From Terriglobia bacterium (lineage in GTDB: Bacteria > Acidobacteriota > Thermoanaerobaculia > Thermoanaerobaculales > Thermoanaerobaculaceae): a DNA stretch of 64,000 nt. A program made the position numbers and the translations under genes. Positions 43,453 to 51,878 of this stretch are shown here, one piece after another; positions within the stretch are counted from its first letter, which is position 1, and the number at the start of each line of letters is the position of its first letter. The stretch is taken from contig JAIQFQ010000009.1 of NCBI GenBank assembly GCA_020073245.1, positions 1 to 64,000 on the forward strand. Direction: 5' to 3'. Under the pieces are notes generated by a model. That model did not search any database, was not told the origin of the DNA, and was given only the letters and a program-made list of their open reading frames with translations.

Positions 43453-43621
43453 CGCCCCTGGGGTGCGGCGGCCATAGGTCCGGCGACCGCGGGTCACCGC
43501 ACGCGCGAGCCGGGACGGGGTGCCGGTGCCGCCGCTTCATGCGGACGCCGAGGGGCCCCGTCCCGGATCGCGCTCCTGCGGTCGCGGTCGCCGGACTCTC
43601 GGGCCGCGGCGAGCAGGGGCG
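43453..43621. repeat. 169-bp imperfect palindrome
   Basis: Left arm 43453-43520 and right arm 43556-43621 are reverse complements with only scattered mismatches and small gaps. Perfect blocks: CGCCCCTG at the outer ends, GTCCGGCGACCGCG in the middle (14 bp) and CCGGGACGGGG next to the 35-base loop. If transcribed it would form one very long hairpin. Confidence 0.8.
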
Positions 43622-43701
43622 AGCACGGCCCGAGCGGCGCCGCACCCAAGGGGCAAGAAAGCAGGCCTCCACGCAGTGGAACCACAAGTCAACTGCACCG
43701 C

Positions 43702-43743
43702 CCAGATTCCTCGGCCTGCCCGGGGTAGCCCTCGGAATGACAT
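43702..43743. repeat. Short dispersed-repeat-like element with ATTCC/GGAAT ends
   Basis: Begins CCAGATTCCTCGG and ends CTCGGAATGACAT around a CCTGCCCGGGG centre. I recall closely similar intergenic sequences in many bacterial genomes, but no search was possible here. Single copy in the window. Confidence 0.35.
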
Positions 43744-43793
43744 CGGGGGGGAGATGCCACGCGGGGGACCCTGGGGCACCTTCCCCGGAAGGG

Positions 43794-44645
43794 CTACATC
43801 CTCCCGACCATCGCTTCGAGGCGGGCGATGCGCTTCTCCATCGGGGGATGAGTGCTGAACAGCTGCATCAAACCTCTGCCGGAGAACGGGTTCGCGATCA
43901 TCATGTGAGCGGTCGTGGGCTGCGCGGTGGCCATCGGGACGCGCTCGGTGTAGGCGCCCAGCTTGCGCAACGCGGAGATGAGGCCCGTCGGTGAGCCTGT
44001 GAGCTTGGAGCCACCCTCGTCGGCCGCGAACTCCCGTGAGCGTGAGATGGCGAGCTGGATGACCATCGCGGCGATCGGCGCCACGATGATGAAGAAGAGT
44101 CCGCCGAACCCGCCGCCGCGGTCCTCGCGGTCGCCGCGACCGGCGAACATCATGGCGTAGCCGGCCATGCGGGCCAGCATCGCGAGCGCACCCGCGATCG
44201 TCGCGGCCACCGACGAGATCAGGATGTCGCGGTGCAGCACATGGGTCAGCTCGTGGGCGAGCACGCCCTTCAGCTCGTCACGGTCCATCACGCGCAGCAA
44301 CCCCTCGGTAACCGCCACCGCGGCGTGCTGGGGGTTCCTCCCGGTCGCGAAGGCGTTGGGTTGCGCCTCGGGGATCACGTACAGCCTCGGCATCGGAATG
44401 CCGGCGCGCTGTGAGAGCTCGGCAACCACTGCAAAGAGCTGCGGGGCAGAAGCTTCCTCGACGGGTTGCGCTCGGTGCATGGCCAGCGCGATCTTGTCCG
44501 AGAAGAAGTACGCGGCGAGGTTCATGAGGCCTGCGAAAGCCAGCGCCATCAGGAGCCCCTGCTGTCCCCCGAGGAGGTCACCAAGCCATAAGAGGAGGCC
44601 GGTGAGCAGGGCCAGGAGAAGCGTCGTCTTCAGCCAGTTCGACAT
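43794..44645 (-). CDS. htpX: Zinc metalloprotease HtpX (M48)
   Basis: 283 residues from ATG 44645 (GGAGG six bases upstream). Two N-terminal membrane helices, VLAHELTHVLHRD with the HExxH zinc site, two further membrane helices, and SREFAADEGG with the third zinc ligand. HtpX degrades misfolded membrane proteins together with FtsH. Length and topology are standard. A longer frame upstream to 44837 was rejected because the ribosome site and fold favour the shorter start. Confidence 0.95.
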   Translation of the reverse strand: MSNWLKTTLLLALLTGLLLWLGDLLGGQQGLLMALAFAGLMNLAAYFFSDKIALAMHRAQPVEEASAPQLFAVVAELSQRAGIPMPRLYVIPEAQPNAFATGRNPQHAAVAVTEGLLRVMDRDELKGVLAHELTHVLHRDILISSVAATIAGALAMLARMAGYAMMFAGRGDREDRGGGFGGLFFIIVAPIAAMVIQLAISRSREFAADEGGSKLTGSPTGLISALRKLGAYTERVPMATAQPTTAHMMIANPFSGRGLMQLFSTHPPMEKRIARLEAMVGRM

Positions 44646-44787
44646 CACATTCCTCCACGCCAGGGCTCGTGCCGCATAACGCCGACCTGCGCTGCCCCGG
44701 CTTCGGCCCCGGTGCCCGGCACCCAGGCCACAGTAGTAAACGCAAGGAGCATGCCAGATGTTGCCGTGCCGCGGTCCTGACGCCGCG

Positions 44788-44967
44788 TCACGATGACGCC
44801 GTCGGCGTCGGATGCGGCACGGGAGGCTGGATACCAAGCTCCGGTGAGACGCGCACCTTGCATGATCCCGACGTCGCGATCATGGCAACCACGAAGACGA
44901 TGATGGCCAGGCCAAGGAACGCCACAAAGTACTCGGACGCCGAGCGGCCCCGCCGTCTCTTTCTCAC
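44788..44967 (-). CDS. Small single-helix membrane protein (59 residues)
   Basis: From GTG 44967: a basic stretch (RKRRRGRS), SASEYFVAF, one membrane helix (LGLAIIVFVVAMIA), then a short proline-rich tail. The in-frame TGA shortly upstream excludes a longer N-terminus. No ribosome-binding site is obvious. Codon positions look protein-like but the length leaves doubt. It lies upstream of htpX on the same strand. Confidence 0.4.
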   Translation of the reverse strand: MRKRRRGRSASEYFVAFLGLAIIVFVVAMIATSGSCKVRVSPELGIQPPVPHPTPTASS

Positions 44968-45290
44968 GGCTGCGATGGTACATCAGTTCTCATTGGCGCC
45001 GCCGATAGCGGATCTTCTATTCGGGCGAGGGTCCCGCGGGCTCTCCGCCACCCGTCCGGCCGCTCCAGACCCCAGTGGCCCCCGCGAGCCGCGGCAATGA
45101 TGCGTCTTGGCCTCGCGTTGCACTCGCCGGTACGCATCCCCGACGCACCCTCCGGGTACGCCTCCTGTGGGACCGGCTCGCGCTCTGCGATAGGCCCACC
45201 CGCGGTGGCGCGGCTTCCCGCACCATGCCTTCCGGCTGCCTCACGTGCCTCTTCGGGCAACGGTCCACGGACCACTGACCACGGTCTTTG
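44968..45290. other. Gene-free spacer upstream of the small membrane protein
   Basis: These 323 bp hold imperfect GC-rich inverted repeats (for example CCGCGGGCTC against GAGCCGCGG, and CGGTACGC against GGGTACGC) and end in a heptameric repeat. No protein or RNA gene was recognised. Confidence 0.45.
45262..45289. repeat. Heptameric repeat before dppC-like stop
   Basis: Units GGTCCAC, GGACCAC, TGACCAC, GGTCTTT in tandem, ending one base before the stop codon of the following minus-strand gene. The units match those of 52794-52880 and of 10308-10321. Confidence 0.65.
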
Positions 45291-46259
45291 TCACGTCTCG
45301 CTGCGGCTCAGTTCCTGCAGGCCGTCCGCCGCCAGAGCCGCAGCGATCACCGTGGCCGCCACCAGTGCGGTGGGCAAGAGGGTCAGCCACCATGCGTTGG
45401 CGAGGACCTCCTGGCCCTCGGCGACCATGGTGCCCCACGACGCGGCTGGCGGCTGGACCCCAAGGCCCAGGAACGAGAGCGACGCCTCCACAAGGATGAG
45501 GTCGCCGAGGCGGAGCGCCCCGTCCTGGGCGATCGGCGTGAGGGCGTTGGGGAGCAGGTGCCGGAACGCGATGCGCCACGGACCTGCGCCCAGCGCCCGG
45601 GCCGCCAGCACGAAATCGCGCTCCTTCAGCGACAGGACTTGACCGCGGACCAGACGCGCCACCCCCATCCAGGAGGAGAAGCCCAGAAAGAGCACGAGGA
45701 CCGCAAGCGACGGCCGGAAGACGGCGGCGAGGAAGAGGAGGAGGAACAGCATCGGGATCGCGAGAAGAGCGTCCACGAACCGCATCAGGATGGCGTCAGG
45801 GAGACCGCCGGTCCAGCCGGCGAACAATCCGGCACCGACGCCCAGGACGAGGGCAACGAGCAGGGCGAGGCCGCCGATCCCGAGCGATACCCGGGCTCCA
45901 GCGACGAGTCGTGCCAGGACGTCCCTGCCGACGCTGTCCGTTCCCAGCCAGAATCGCCTGATACCGGCCGCCGCAACCTCGCTTTCAGGAACGGTCTCAT
46001 CGGCCCCGTCACGTGTGAGGACCCAGCCTGTAGCGGTTCGCCGGATCGCCTGGCCGGCCCGGGTCGTGCCGTCACGGAGTACCACGACTGCCCTGCTGGC
46101 GCCGGGCGGCAGCAGGCCCGCCCGCCTCGGGTCAACGATGCCCGTCGGGTCTCCAGCGAACCACGGGCCGACCACCGCAACCGCGATCAGCACCGACAGG
46201 AGGGTAAGGCCGGTGCGCAGTCGGCGCGGCCAGCGCTGGGCTGTGGTCAGCAGGCTCAC
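45291..46259 (-). CDS. Peptide/nickel-type ABC transporter permease (DppC-like)
   Basis: 322 residues from GTG 46259, overlapping the dppB-like stop by 4 bp (GTGA). The permease core has GTDSVGRDVLARLVAGARVSL and the EAA-loop AARALGAGPWRIAFRHLLPN. Between membrane helix 1 and the core is an extra segment of about 50 residues (REDGT-like, containing DGTTRAGQAIRRTATGW) that looks like a small periplasmic beta domain. Pairs with the DppB-like protein. Confidence 0.88.
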   Translation of the reverse strand: MSLLTTAQRWPRRLRTGLTLLSVLIAVAVVGPWFAGDPTGIVDPRRAGLLPPGASRAVVVLRDGTTRAGQAIRRTATGWVLTRDGADETVPESEVAAAGIRRFWLGTDSVGRDVLARLVAGARVSLGIGGLALLVALVLGVGAGLFAGWTGGLPDAILMRFVDALLAIPMLFLLLFLAAVFRPSLAVLVLFLGFSSWMGVARLVRGQVLSLKERDFVLAARALGAGPWRIAFRHLLPNALTPIAQDGALRLGDLILVEASLSFLGLGVQPPAASWGTMVAEGQEVLANAWWLTLLPTALVAATVIAAALAADGLQELSRSET

Positions 46260-47218
46260 ACGCGCACCCGTGGATCGGCCACGGCGTACGCCACGTCGGC
46301 GAGGAAGTTGCCGACTACAACCGCGACCGTGGCGACGATCGTCCCGCCGAGCAGGAGGGGGAGGTCGCGGCTGAGCGCAGCCGTGAACATCACCTGGCCC
46401 ATCCCCGGCCACGAAAACACCACCTCGATGACGAGTGATCCGGACACCAGGAACGGGAGCGACATTCCCATCATGGTGATGAGCGGGAGCAGGGCGTTGG
46501 GAAGCGCGTGGCGTACGAGGGCCTGCCGCTGGGAGCATCCACGCGCACGCGCTGCCAGCACGTACTGCTCCCTGCGCTCGTCGAGAAGCGAGCCACGAAG
46601 GTATCGAGCGACTGCACCTACGCCAGTCACACCGATTGCCGTCACGGGCAGCACCAGATGCCGGGCGAGGTCGAGCAGGCGCGCCCCGCCGTGCGCCATC
46701 TCGCCGTCGAGGGAGAGCATATGCGAGGGTGGGAAGAGCTGGAGACGATATGAGAGCAACGCGATCAGGCCGAGCGCGACGCCGAATGCCGGCAGCGCGT
46801 ACGCCGTGAGGGTGGCAAGGGTGATGAGGCGGTCCCCGGTTCCGTGCGGCCGCCGAAGCTGCACGATTGCGAGCGCGACGCCGCCGACGAACTCGAGGGC
46901 CAGGCCCAGCGAGGTCAGGAGGAGGGTGTTGGGCAACACCTCCGCGAGGACCGTCGTAACCTTCTGCTTGTAGGTCCACGAGGTCCCCAGGTCCCCGGTG
47001 GCGGCAGTGGCCAGCCAACTGGCATACCGAAGAGGCAGCGGCCGGTCGAGGCCGAACTGTCGGCGCCACCGGAGTCGCGCGGCGGGCGAGATCCGCGGGT
47101 CGTTGAGCCTGCTGGCGAAATCGCCCGGCGCCACGCTGACGAGGAGGAACGTGACGGTGGCGACGAGCCAGACGAGCGCCACCCCGGCCCCTACGCGGCG
47201 GAGCGACCAGCGCAGCAT
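46256..47218 (-). CDS. Peptide/nickel-type ABC transporter permease (DppB-like)
   Basis: 320 residues. N-terminal helix then FLLVSVAPGDFASRL (DppB signature), RYASWLATAATGDLGTSW, and the EAA-loop AARARGCSQRQALVRHALPN. Start and stop overlap both neighbours (TGATG with the binding-protein gene upstream, GTGA with dppC-like), so all three are co-translated. Confidence 0.9.
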   Translation of the reverse strand: MLRWSLRRVGAGVALVWLVATVTFLLVSVAPGDFASRLNDPRISPAARLRWRRQFGLDRPLPLRYASWLATAATGDLGTSWTYKQKVTTVLAEVLPNTLLLTSLGLALEFVGGVALAIVQLRRPHGTGDRLITLATLTAYALPAFGVALGLIALLSYRLQLFPPSHMLSLDGEMAHGGARLLDLARHLVLPVTAIGVTGVGAVARYLRGSLLDERREQYVLAARARGCSQRQALVRHALPNALLPLITMMGMSLPFLVSGSLVIEVVFSWPGMGQVMFTAALSRDLPLLLGGTIVATVAVVVGNFLADVAYAVADPRVRV

Positions 47219-48852
47219 CAGCTACCCCAGTACCACTCGTCCACGTTGAAGAAGAGGCCGGCGGCGTTGATGTCCGCCCCGCGCAGCTGGCGGCTGGTGG
47301 CGACGAGCAGCCTCGCCTCGTACAGGAACGTTGCAGGCTGGTCCGCGACGATCAGCTCCTGAATGCGGTCGAGGAGCACCTTCGCTCGGGTGTAGTCGGG
47401 CTCTTCCCGCGCGGCCGCATTCAGGCGGTCGACGTCAGGGTTCGAGTAGCCGATGAAGTTGTTCGAGCCCTGGGAAGGGCTCGGGGTGCTCCAGACGCTC
47501 GTCAGATCGACCTTTGTGGCGTCGACCCACACCCATATCGTCGCGTCGAAGTCACCGGCCTCCGTGCGGGCGATCAGCGAGGTGAACTCCATCTGAACGG
47601 GACGGACCCTGACGCCGAGACGGGCGAGATCGGCCTGGATCAGGAGAGCCATCTGGCGCCGCAGGGTGTTGCTGGCCGGGTAGAACAGGTCGAAGGCGAA
47701 AGGCTTCCCGTCGCGCTCGAGGATACCGTCGCCGTCGATGTCGCGCCAACCGGCCTGCGCGAGGAGCTGCGCGGCCTGTGCGGGGTCGTACGGGATCTGG
47801 GGCAGGTTCTCGTTGTGCGCCCACATGGTCGACAGAACCGGGCCGCTCCCGAGCTCGGCGTGCCCGCGAAAGACCGTATCGACGAGTGATTTGCGGTTGA
47901 TTCCGAGGCTGAGCGCCCGCCGCACCCTGCGGTCGGCGAACATCGGCCGCCGGTTGTTCCAGCCCACCATGCCCCACATCCTCGAGGGGAACTCGACCAG
48001 GTTGAGGTCGCGGTTGGCCTTCACGCGGTCGGCCTCTTGGGGTGACACCGCCTGCACCACGTTGACCTCGCCGGCGATCAGCTGCGCCAACTGGCTCGCC
48101 ATCTCCGGGACCACGCGCAGGACGAGACGGTCGAGGTAGGGGCGCGGCGAGCCCCAGTATCCCGGGTCGCGCTCGAGGATGATGGTCTGCTGCGGCGTAT
48201 GGGCCGCGAGTCTGAACGGGCCTGCGGTGACCACGATCTTCTCGAAATCCGTGGCACGCCACTTGTCGAACGGCACCTTCCCCCATGCGTGCGCGGGAAC
48301 GATGTGGCCATCGTTGGCGTCCATCAGCTGATAGGGATAGACACGGGTGAAGTTGAACCGCACCGTGTGCGGGTCCACGACCTCGACGTCCTTGATGAAG
48401 TCCTTCATCTCCATGCCCAGGGAGCCGACTCTGGGGTCCTTCTGTGCGAGAAAGGTGAAGCGGACGTCCTCGGCCGTCACGGGCACCCCGTCGGACCACC
48501 GGGCGTCCGGCCGGAGGTGAAACGTCAGCGTGTGGTTGTCGGACGAGAACTCCCACGAAGTGGCGAGACGCGGGGCAAACGACGGCGGGTGGAGCTGGTA
48601 GTCGGGTTGCTCGGTCATCAGCAAGGGGAAGAGGAGATCGATGGTTTCGGCCTCGCCCAACTCGCCTGTGGACTGGTACTCGTTGAACGTCGTGACGTCG
48701 GCGAGCGACGCGACGATCACCTGGCCCCCGGGTCTGGCTCCTTCTCGAGGTTGTTCCTCGCGGACCCTGTCGGGTGGCCGCCGGCACGAGGACCACCCCA
48801 ACGATGCGGCGATGATGACCACCGCGACCAGCGTTCGACGGTCTTCTCGCAT
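47218..48852 (-). CDS. ABC transporter substrate-binding lipoprotein, family 5
   Basis: 544 residues from ATG 48852 (AAGGAG upstream). Lipobox GWSSC at Cys23. Family-5 features: RLATSWEFSSDNHTLTFHLR, ARWSDGVPVTAEDVRF, RRALSLGINRKSLVD. It captures peptides or similar ligands for the two permeases downstream. The ATPase genes are absent from this cluster, so they are encoded elsewhere or shared. Confidence 0.92.
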   Translation of the reverse strand: MREDRRTLVAVVIIAASLGWSSCRRPPDRVREEQPREGARPGGQVIVASLADVTTFNEYQSTGELGEAETIDLLFPLLMTEQPDYQLHPPSFAPRLATSWEFSSDNHTLTFHLRPDARWSDGVPVTAEDVRFTFLAQKDPRVGSLGMEMKDFIKDVEVVDPHTVRFNFTRVYPYQLMDANDGHIVPAHAWGKVPFDKWRATDFEKIVVTAGPFRLAAHTPQQTIILERDPGYWGSPRPYLDRLVLRVVPEMASQLAQLIAGEVNVVQAVSPQEADRVKANRDLNLVEFPSRMWGMVGWNNRRPMFADRRVRRALSLGINRKSLVDTVFRGHAELGSGPVLSTMWAHNENLPQIPYDPAQAAQLLAQAGWRDIDGDGILERDGKPFAFDLFYPASNTLRRQMALLIQADLARLGVRVRPVQMEFTSLIARTEAGDFDATIWVWVDATKVDLTSVWSTPSPSQGSNNFIGYSNPDVDRLNAAAREEPDYTRAKVLLDRIQELIVADQPATFLYEARLLVATSRQLRGADINAAGLFFNVDEWYWGS

Positions 48853-48933
48853 GTCAGCTCCTTCCCATTATCCCGCGGCCCGACCCGGCGAGCCCATGGT
48901 ATCTCAGCGAAGCAGGCTCGCAAGAGCATTACA

Positions 48934-50244
48934 ATGCCGGTCGTGCGCTGGGGCGGCTGGAAGCTCGGACGGCAGTACGTCGCGGTTGCGGCCGTTTTCG
49001 CGGTCCTGTCGGCGATCAGCTTCGCCTCGTTCGGATACCTCGTGGTGGAGCAGTTGTCCCGCTCGTACCTGGAGGACGTGCTGCTCTCGGGCAAGGAGCA
49101 GGCCGAAGACCTGGCCCGGCAGCTCAAGGGTCCGGGCAACCTCTACAAGGTCATCGAGACGAAGCGGACGGCGTTGGCGCAGATCTCGTCTGCTCTGTCG
49201 CGGCAGCAGGTCATCGACAGGGTGCAGGTCTTCGACAATGAGGGCAAGCTCGTTTACTCGTCGGAGTTCCGGACGGAAGGGCTCAAAGGGGGCTTCCCGG
49301 AGAGCAGCGGCGAGCTGCTGGTGCCGAGTTCGCCGGAGAGGGTGGTCGAAAGCTCCACGAGCTACCAGATCCGCGCCCCCCTCGAGGACATCGGGACGGT
49401 GGTCGTGAGCATCTCGAAGCCCGCGATGGCCGCCCGCATTGCGATCCTCCGCCGCAACCTCCTGATTCAGACGGCGGTGGCCGGCGGCACCTCTTTGGCG
49501 CTGCTCTTGGGGGCGGTCATGTTCATCTGGCACCTCGTCCAGCGCAACAACCAGCTGGAGGACAAGCGGCGCCTGAACGAGGAGCTGGCCGCCCTCGGCA
49601 GCCTGGCCGCAAACCTGGCGCACGAGATTCGGAACCCTCTCAATGCGCTTTCGATCAACCTGGAGCTTCTGCAGGAGGATATCGAAAACCGCCAGGGGCC
49701 GGTGGACACGGTCGGCATGGCGCGTCGGGAGGTTGGGCGCCTCTCCCGGCTCGTCAACGACTTCCTTGTGTACGCGAGACCCGCGCCACCGCTCGTCGAG
49801 GAGTTCGACGGCGAGGGCCTGCTTCGCGACGCTGCGGCGCTGCTGGCGCCAGTCTGCGAGCGATTCGGGGTCGAGCTCAGAGTCGCCGAGGGTAGCGTCC
49901 GCGTGCGCGGGGACCGCGGGCAGCTGGGACAAGTCCTGACGAACCTGGCGCTCAACTCCGTCCAAGCGATGGACGGCTGCTCCGTCAGGCGCGTCGAGCT
50001 GAGGGCCTTCCGGGAAGAGGAGAAGGCTGTTCTCGAGGTGAGCGACACCGGCCCCGGCATCCCCAGGCACGAGCTTGCACAGGTGCGGGAGGCATTCTTC
50101 ACACGTCGGAAGGGCGGCACCGGTCTCGGTCTGGCCATCGCCGACCGCATCGTGACGGCTCACGGCGGCACGCTTGAGCTCGCCAACCGCAAGACCGGAG
50201 GTCTGGTGGCGCAGGTGGTTCTGCCGGCCGCCAAGGTCGAGTGA
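48934..50244 (+). CDS. Membrane sensor histidine kinase
   Basis: 436 residues from ATG 48934. Membrane helix at about 14-36, periplasmic sensor domain (residues 37-175), second helix (TAVAGGTSLALLLGAVMFIWHL), then the kinase: AHEIRNPLNALS (phospho-His), NSVQAM (N box), DTGPGIP (G1) and GGTGLGLAI (G2). No HAMP is obvious. No response regulator gene is adjacent, so it is an orphan kinase. Divergent from the ABC transporter operon. Confidence 0.92.
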   Translation: MPVVRWGGWKLGRQYVAVAAVFAVLSAISFASFGYLVVEQLSRSYLEDVLLSGKEQAEDLARQLKGPGNLYKVIETKRTALAQISSALSRQQVIDRVQVFDNEGKLVYSSEFRTEGLKGGFPESSGELLVPSSPERVVESSTSYQIRAPLEDIGTVVVSISKPAMAARIAILRRNLLIQTAVAGGTSLALLLGAVMFIWHLVQRNNQLEDKRRLNEELAALGSLAANLAHEIRNPLNALSINLELLQEDIENRQGPVDTVGMARREVGRLSRLVNDFLVYARPAPPLVEEFDGEGLLRDAAALLAPVCERFGVELRVAEGSVRVRGDRGQLGQVLTNLALNSVQAMDGCSVRRVELRAFREEEKAVLEVSDTGPGIPRHELAQVREAFFTRRKGGTGLGLAIADRIVTAHGGTLELANRKTGGLVAQVVLPAAKVE

Positions 50245-50268
50245 GGTAAACTCCGCGCGGAGGTGTCT

Positions 50269-51336
50269 ATGAAGTTGGGTCACACGTTGCCGGTCGCGAT
50301 CGTTGGGCTGCTGATGTCGTCCGGGGCGTTCGCGATGTTCAGGGCGGCGAGCCTGGTGGTCGTTCCGGCTGCGGCATCGACCGCTGGCCTCAACGGCTCC
50401 AACTGGCGGACCGATATCGAGATCTTGAACGTTGATACCGTGGACATCGACGTCGAGGTCGTGATTTTGGAGTGCTGTGGCATCAACAACACGACGTGGT
50501 TCGACACCATTAAGAACCATCTGGGTGGGAGGACATCGGACGGGTTCGGACACATCGACGAAAAGCTGAAGGACATCCCACCGGGTCGGGCCGTCACCAT
50601 CACCGACATCGTCGGTACCAGTTTCGGACTCTCAGGGGTGAAAGGCGCGCTGCTCGTGTTCGCTTACCAGGCGGGAACGCTCCAGACGACCACGCCCCCG
50701 GGCGGCAACCCGAAGAACATCGTCGTGAACAGCCGAACCTACACGTCGGGCACCAACTCGAGCAACGCCACGTTCACCTACGGTCAGCAGGTCGACGGCC
50801 TTCCATGGTACGACTACATTGACCCTGGTCTGAAGAGCAAGGGCCTCGACCACGTCATATTCACGGGCCTGCGGGAGGATGCGGCATATCGAACGGCTTT
50901 CGGGCTCGTGAACGTCTCGGACCGAACCACAACCCTCTCCGTACTTCTGCAGCTGACCGGAAGCGACGGCACGGTACTCTCGACAAGGACCGTCGCGCTG
51001 GCACCGCTCGCACACTATCAGGTCGACCAGGCGATCATCAACTTCTTCGGGAAGACGCTGGCGGATGCCGTTCAGGGCGCAACCTTGACGATCACGGTAA
51101 CCAACTACCAGAGCGGAGCCCAGAATCCGGCGCCGGCGTTAATGGCCTACGTCTCACGGATCGATAACGTATCGAACGACCCGATCACGATGGAGCAGAC
51201 CTTCACGCAGCCGTTGCCGTGGGACTGCGTCTTCAACGGCAATTGCTTGGGCTCGACCGCCGGGCTCAGCCTGGATCTGTCGCCGACCCCGGAGATCTCG
51301 CCGCGCCTGCTGCCGCCGACGCCCCGCGGGCAATGA
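50269..51336 (+). CDS. Secreted protein of unknown family
   Basis: 355 residues from ATG 50269 (GGAGG five bases upstream). Signal peptide 1 to about 25 (PVAIVGLLMSSGAFA). The mature protein is beta-rich with asparagine/threonine-rich stretches (GLNGSNWRTDIEILN, TYTSGTNSSNATFTYG, RTAFGLVNVSDRTTTLSVLLQ), suggesting two similar Ig-like or jelly-roll halves around residues 30-150 and 170-290. A proline-rich tail ends the chain. No family recognised. Located just downstream of the kinase, perhaps co-transcribed. Confidence 0.6.
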   Translation: MKLGHTLPVAIVGLLMSSGAFAMFRAASLVVVPAAASTAGLNGSNWRTDIEILNVDTVDIDVEVVILECCGINNTTWFDTIKNHLGGRTSDGFGHIDEKLKDIPPGRAVTITDIVGTSFGLSGVKGALLVFAYQAGTLQTTTPPGGNPKNIVVNSRTYTSGTNSSNATFTYGQQVDGLPWYDYIDPGLKSKGLDHVIFTGLREDAAYRTAFGLVNVSDRTTTLSVLLQLTGSDGTVLSTRTVALAPLAHYQVDQAIINFFGKTLADAVQGATLTITVTNYQSGAQNPAPALMAYVSRIDNVSNDPITMEQTFTQPLPWDCVFNGNCLGSTAGLSLDLSPTPEISPRLLPPTPRGQ

Positions 51337-51410
51337 GGGCAATAGACTTGTGCTAACATTCACCGCCGTCCGGACGTCGGACGACGTCGCGGCGAGAAGG
51401 GGGTTTGGGC

Positions 51411-51644
51411 ATGGCCAACAAGGACGATCGGCTTCCTGACAACGCACCGGGAAAGTGGTACGTGGATTCGAGCTGCATCGACTGCGACGTCTGTCGCACA
51501 ACCGCTCCGAACAACTTCAAGGCCAACGAAGATGAGGGCCACTCGTTCCTCTTCAAGCAGCCCGAAAACGCTGAGGAAGAGGCCCAGTGTGACGAGGCGA
51601 AGGCCTCCTGTCCGGTCGAGGCCATCGGCGACGACGGCGCGTGA
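51411..51644 (+). CDS. 4Fe-4S ferredoxin
   Basis: 77 residues from ATG 51411 (GAGAAGGGGG upstream). Ligand pattern CIDCDVC early and CPVEA late gives one [4Fe-4S] cluster; the Cys of AQCDEAK may be structural. The acidic, short form resembles single-cluster ferredoxins used by dehydrogenases and P450s. A clear intrinsic terminator follows. Confidence 0.9.
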   Translation: MANKDDRLPDNAPGKWYVDSSCIDCDVCRTTAPNNFKANEDEGHSFLFKQPENAEEEAQCDEAKASCPVEAIGDDGA

Positions 51645-51665
51645 GCGAGACGTATCGATGATCCG

Positions 51666-51692
51666 ACGGCCGGCATTGCGCCGGCCGTTTTT
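51666..51692 (+). terminator. Intrinsic terminator after the ferredoxin gene
   Basis: Perfect 9-bp stem ACGGCCGGC (51666-51674) / GCCGGCCGT (51680-51688), loop ATTGC, followed by five T. Confidence 0.92.
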
Positions 51693-51728
51693 CTTCTGGA
51701 GACGTTCGCCCATGGCCATCCGGCTCAA

Positions 51729-51815
51729 GGTCGAAAGCTCAAAGTCGAAGGCAGGACGGAGGACGGGGCAGGACCGGGCCGGGCTCGGACCCCCAACTTT
51801 CAACTTTCGGCGTTC
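51729..51815. repeat. Heptameric inverted repeat between ferredoxin and hbd genes
   Basis: Left arm 7-mers GGTCGAA, AGCTCAA, AGTCGAA, GGCAGGA (51729-51756), continuing loosely as CGGAGGA, CGGGGCA. Right arm AACTTTC, AACTTTC, GGCGTTC (51795-51815). The arms pair imperfectly. Confidence 0.7.
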
Positions 51816-51878
51816 GACTGTAAGCTTGCCGGGCATTGCGGCATTCGGGCGAGCCCGTGGTTGCATGGGGGACAGGCG

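Larger units (their letters stand above)
43255..43793. other. Gene-free region between the cassette array and htpX
   Basis: No frame in these 539 bp looks like protein and no tRNA, tmRNA or RNase P core was found. It contains the 169-bp palindrome (43453-43621), a smaller repeat (43702-43743) and, at the left end, the ribosome-binding site for the first cassette gene. It might include an attI or leader remnant of a former integron. Confidence 0.5.

Noticed and set aside
43436..43465. tRNA-like T arm (GGGTTTGAATACCC on the minus strand)
   Set aside because: No acceptor, D or anticodon arm fits around it.
43255..43793. Possible RNase P RNA, tmRNA or SRP RNA in the gene-free region
   Set aside because: None of the conserved cores (RNase P GAGGAAAGUCC, the tmRNA resume codon region, or the SRP GGAAG loop context) was found.
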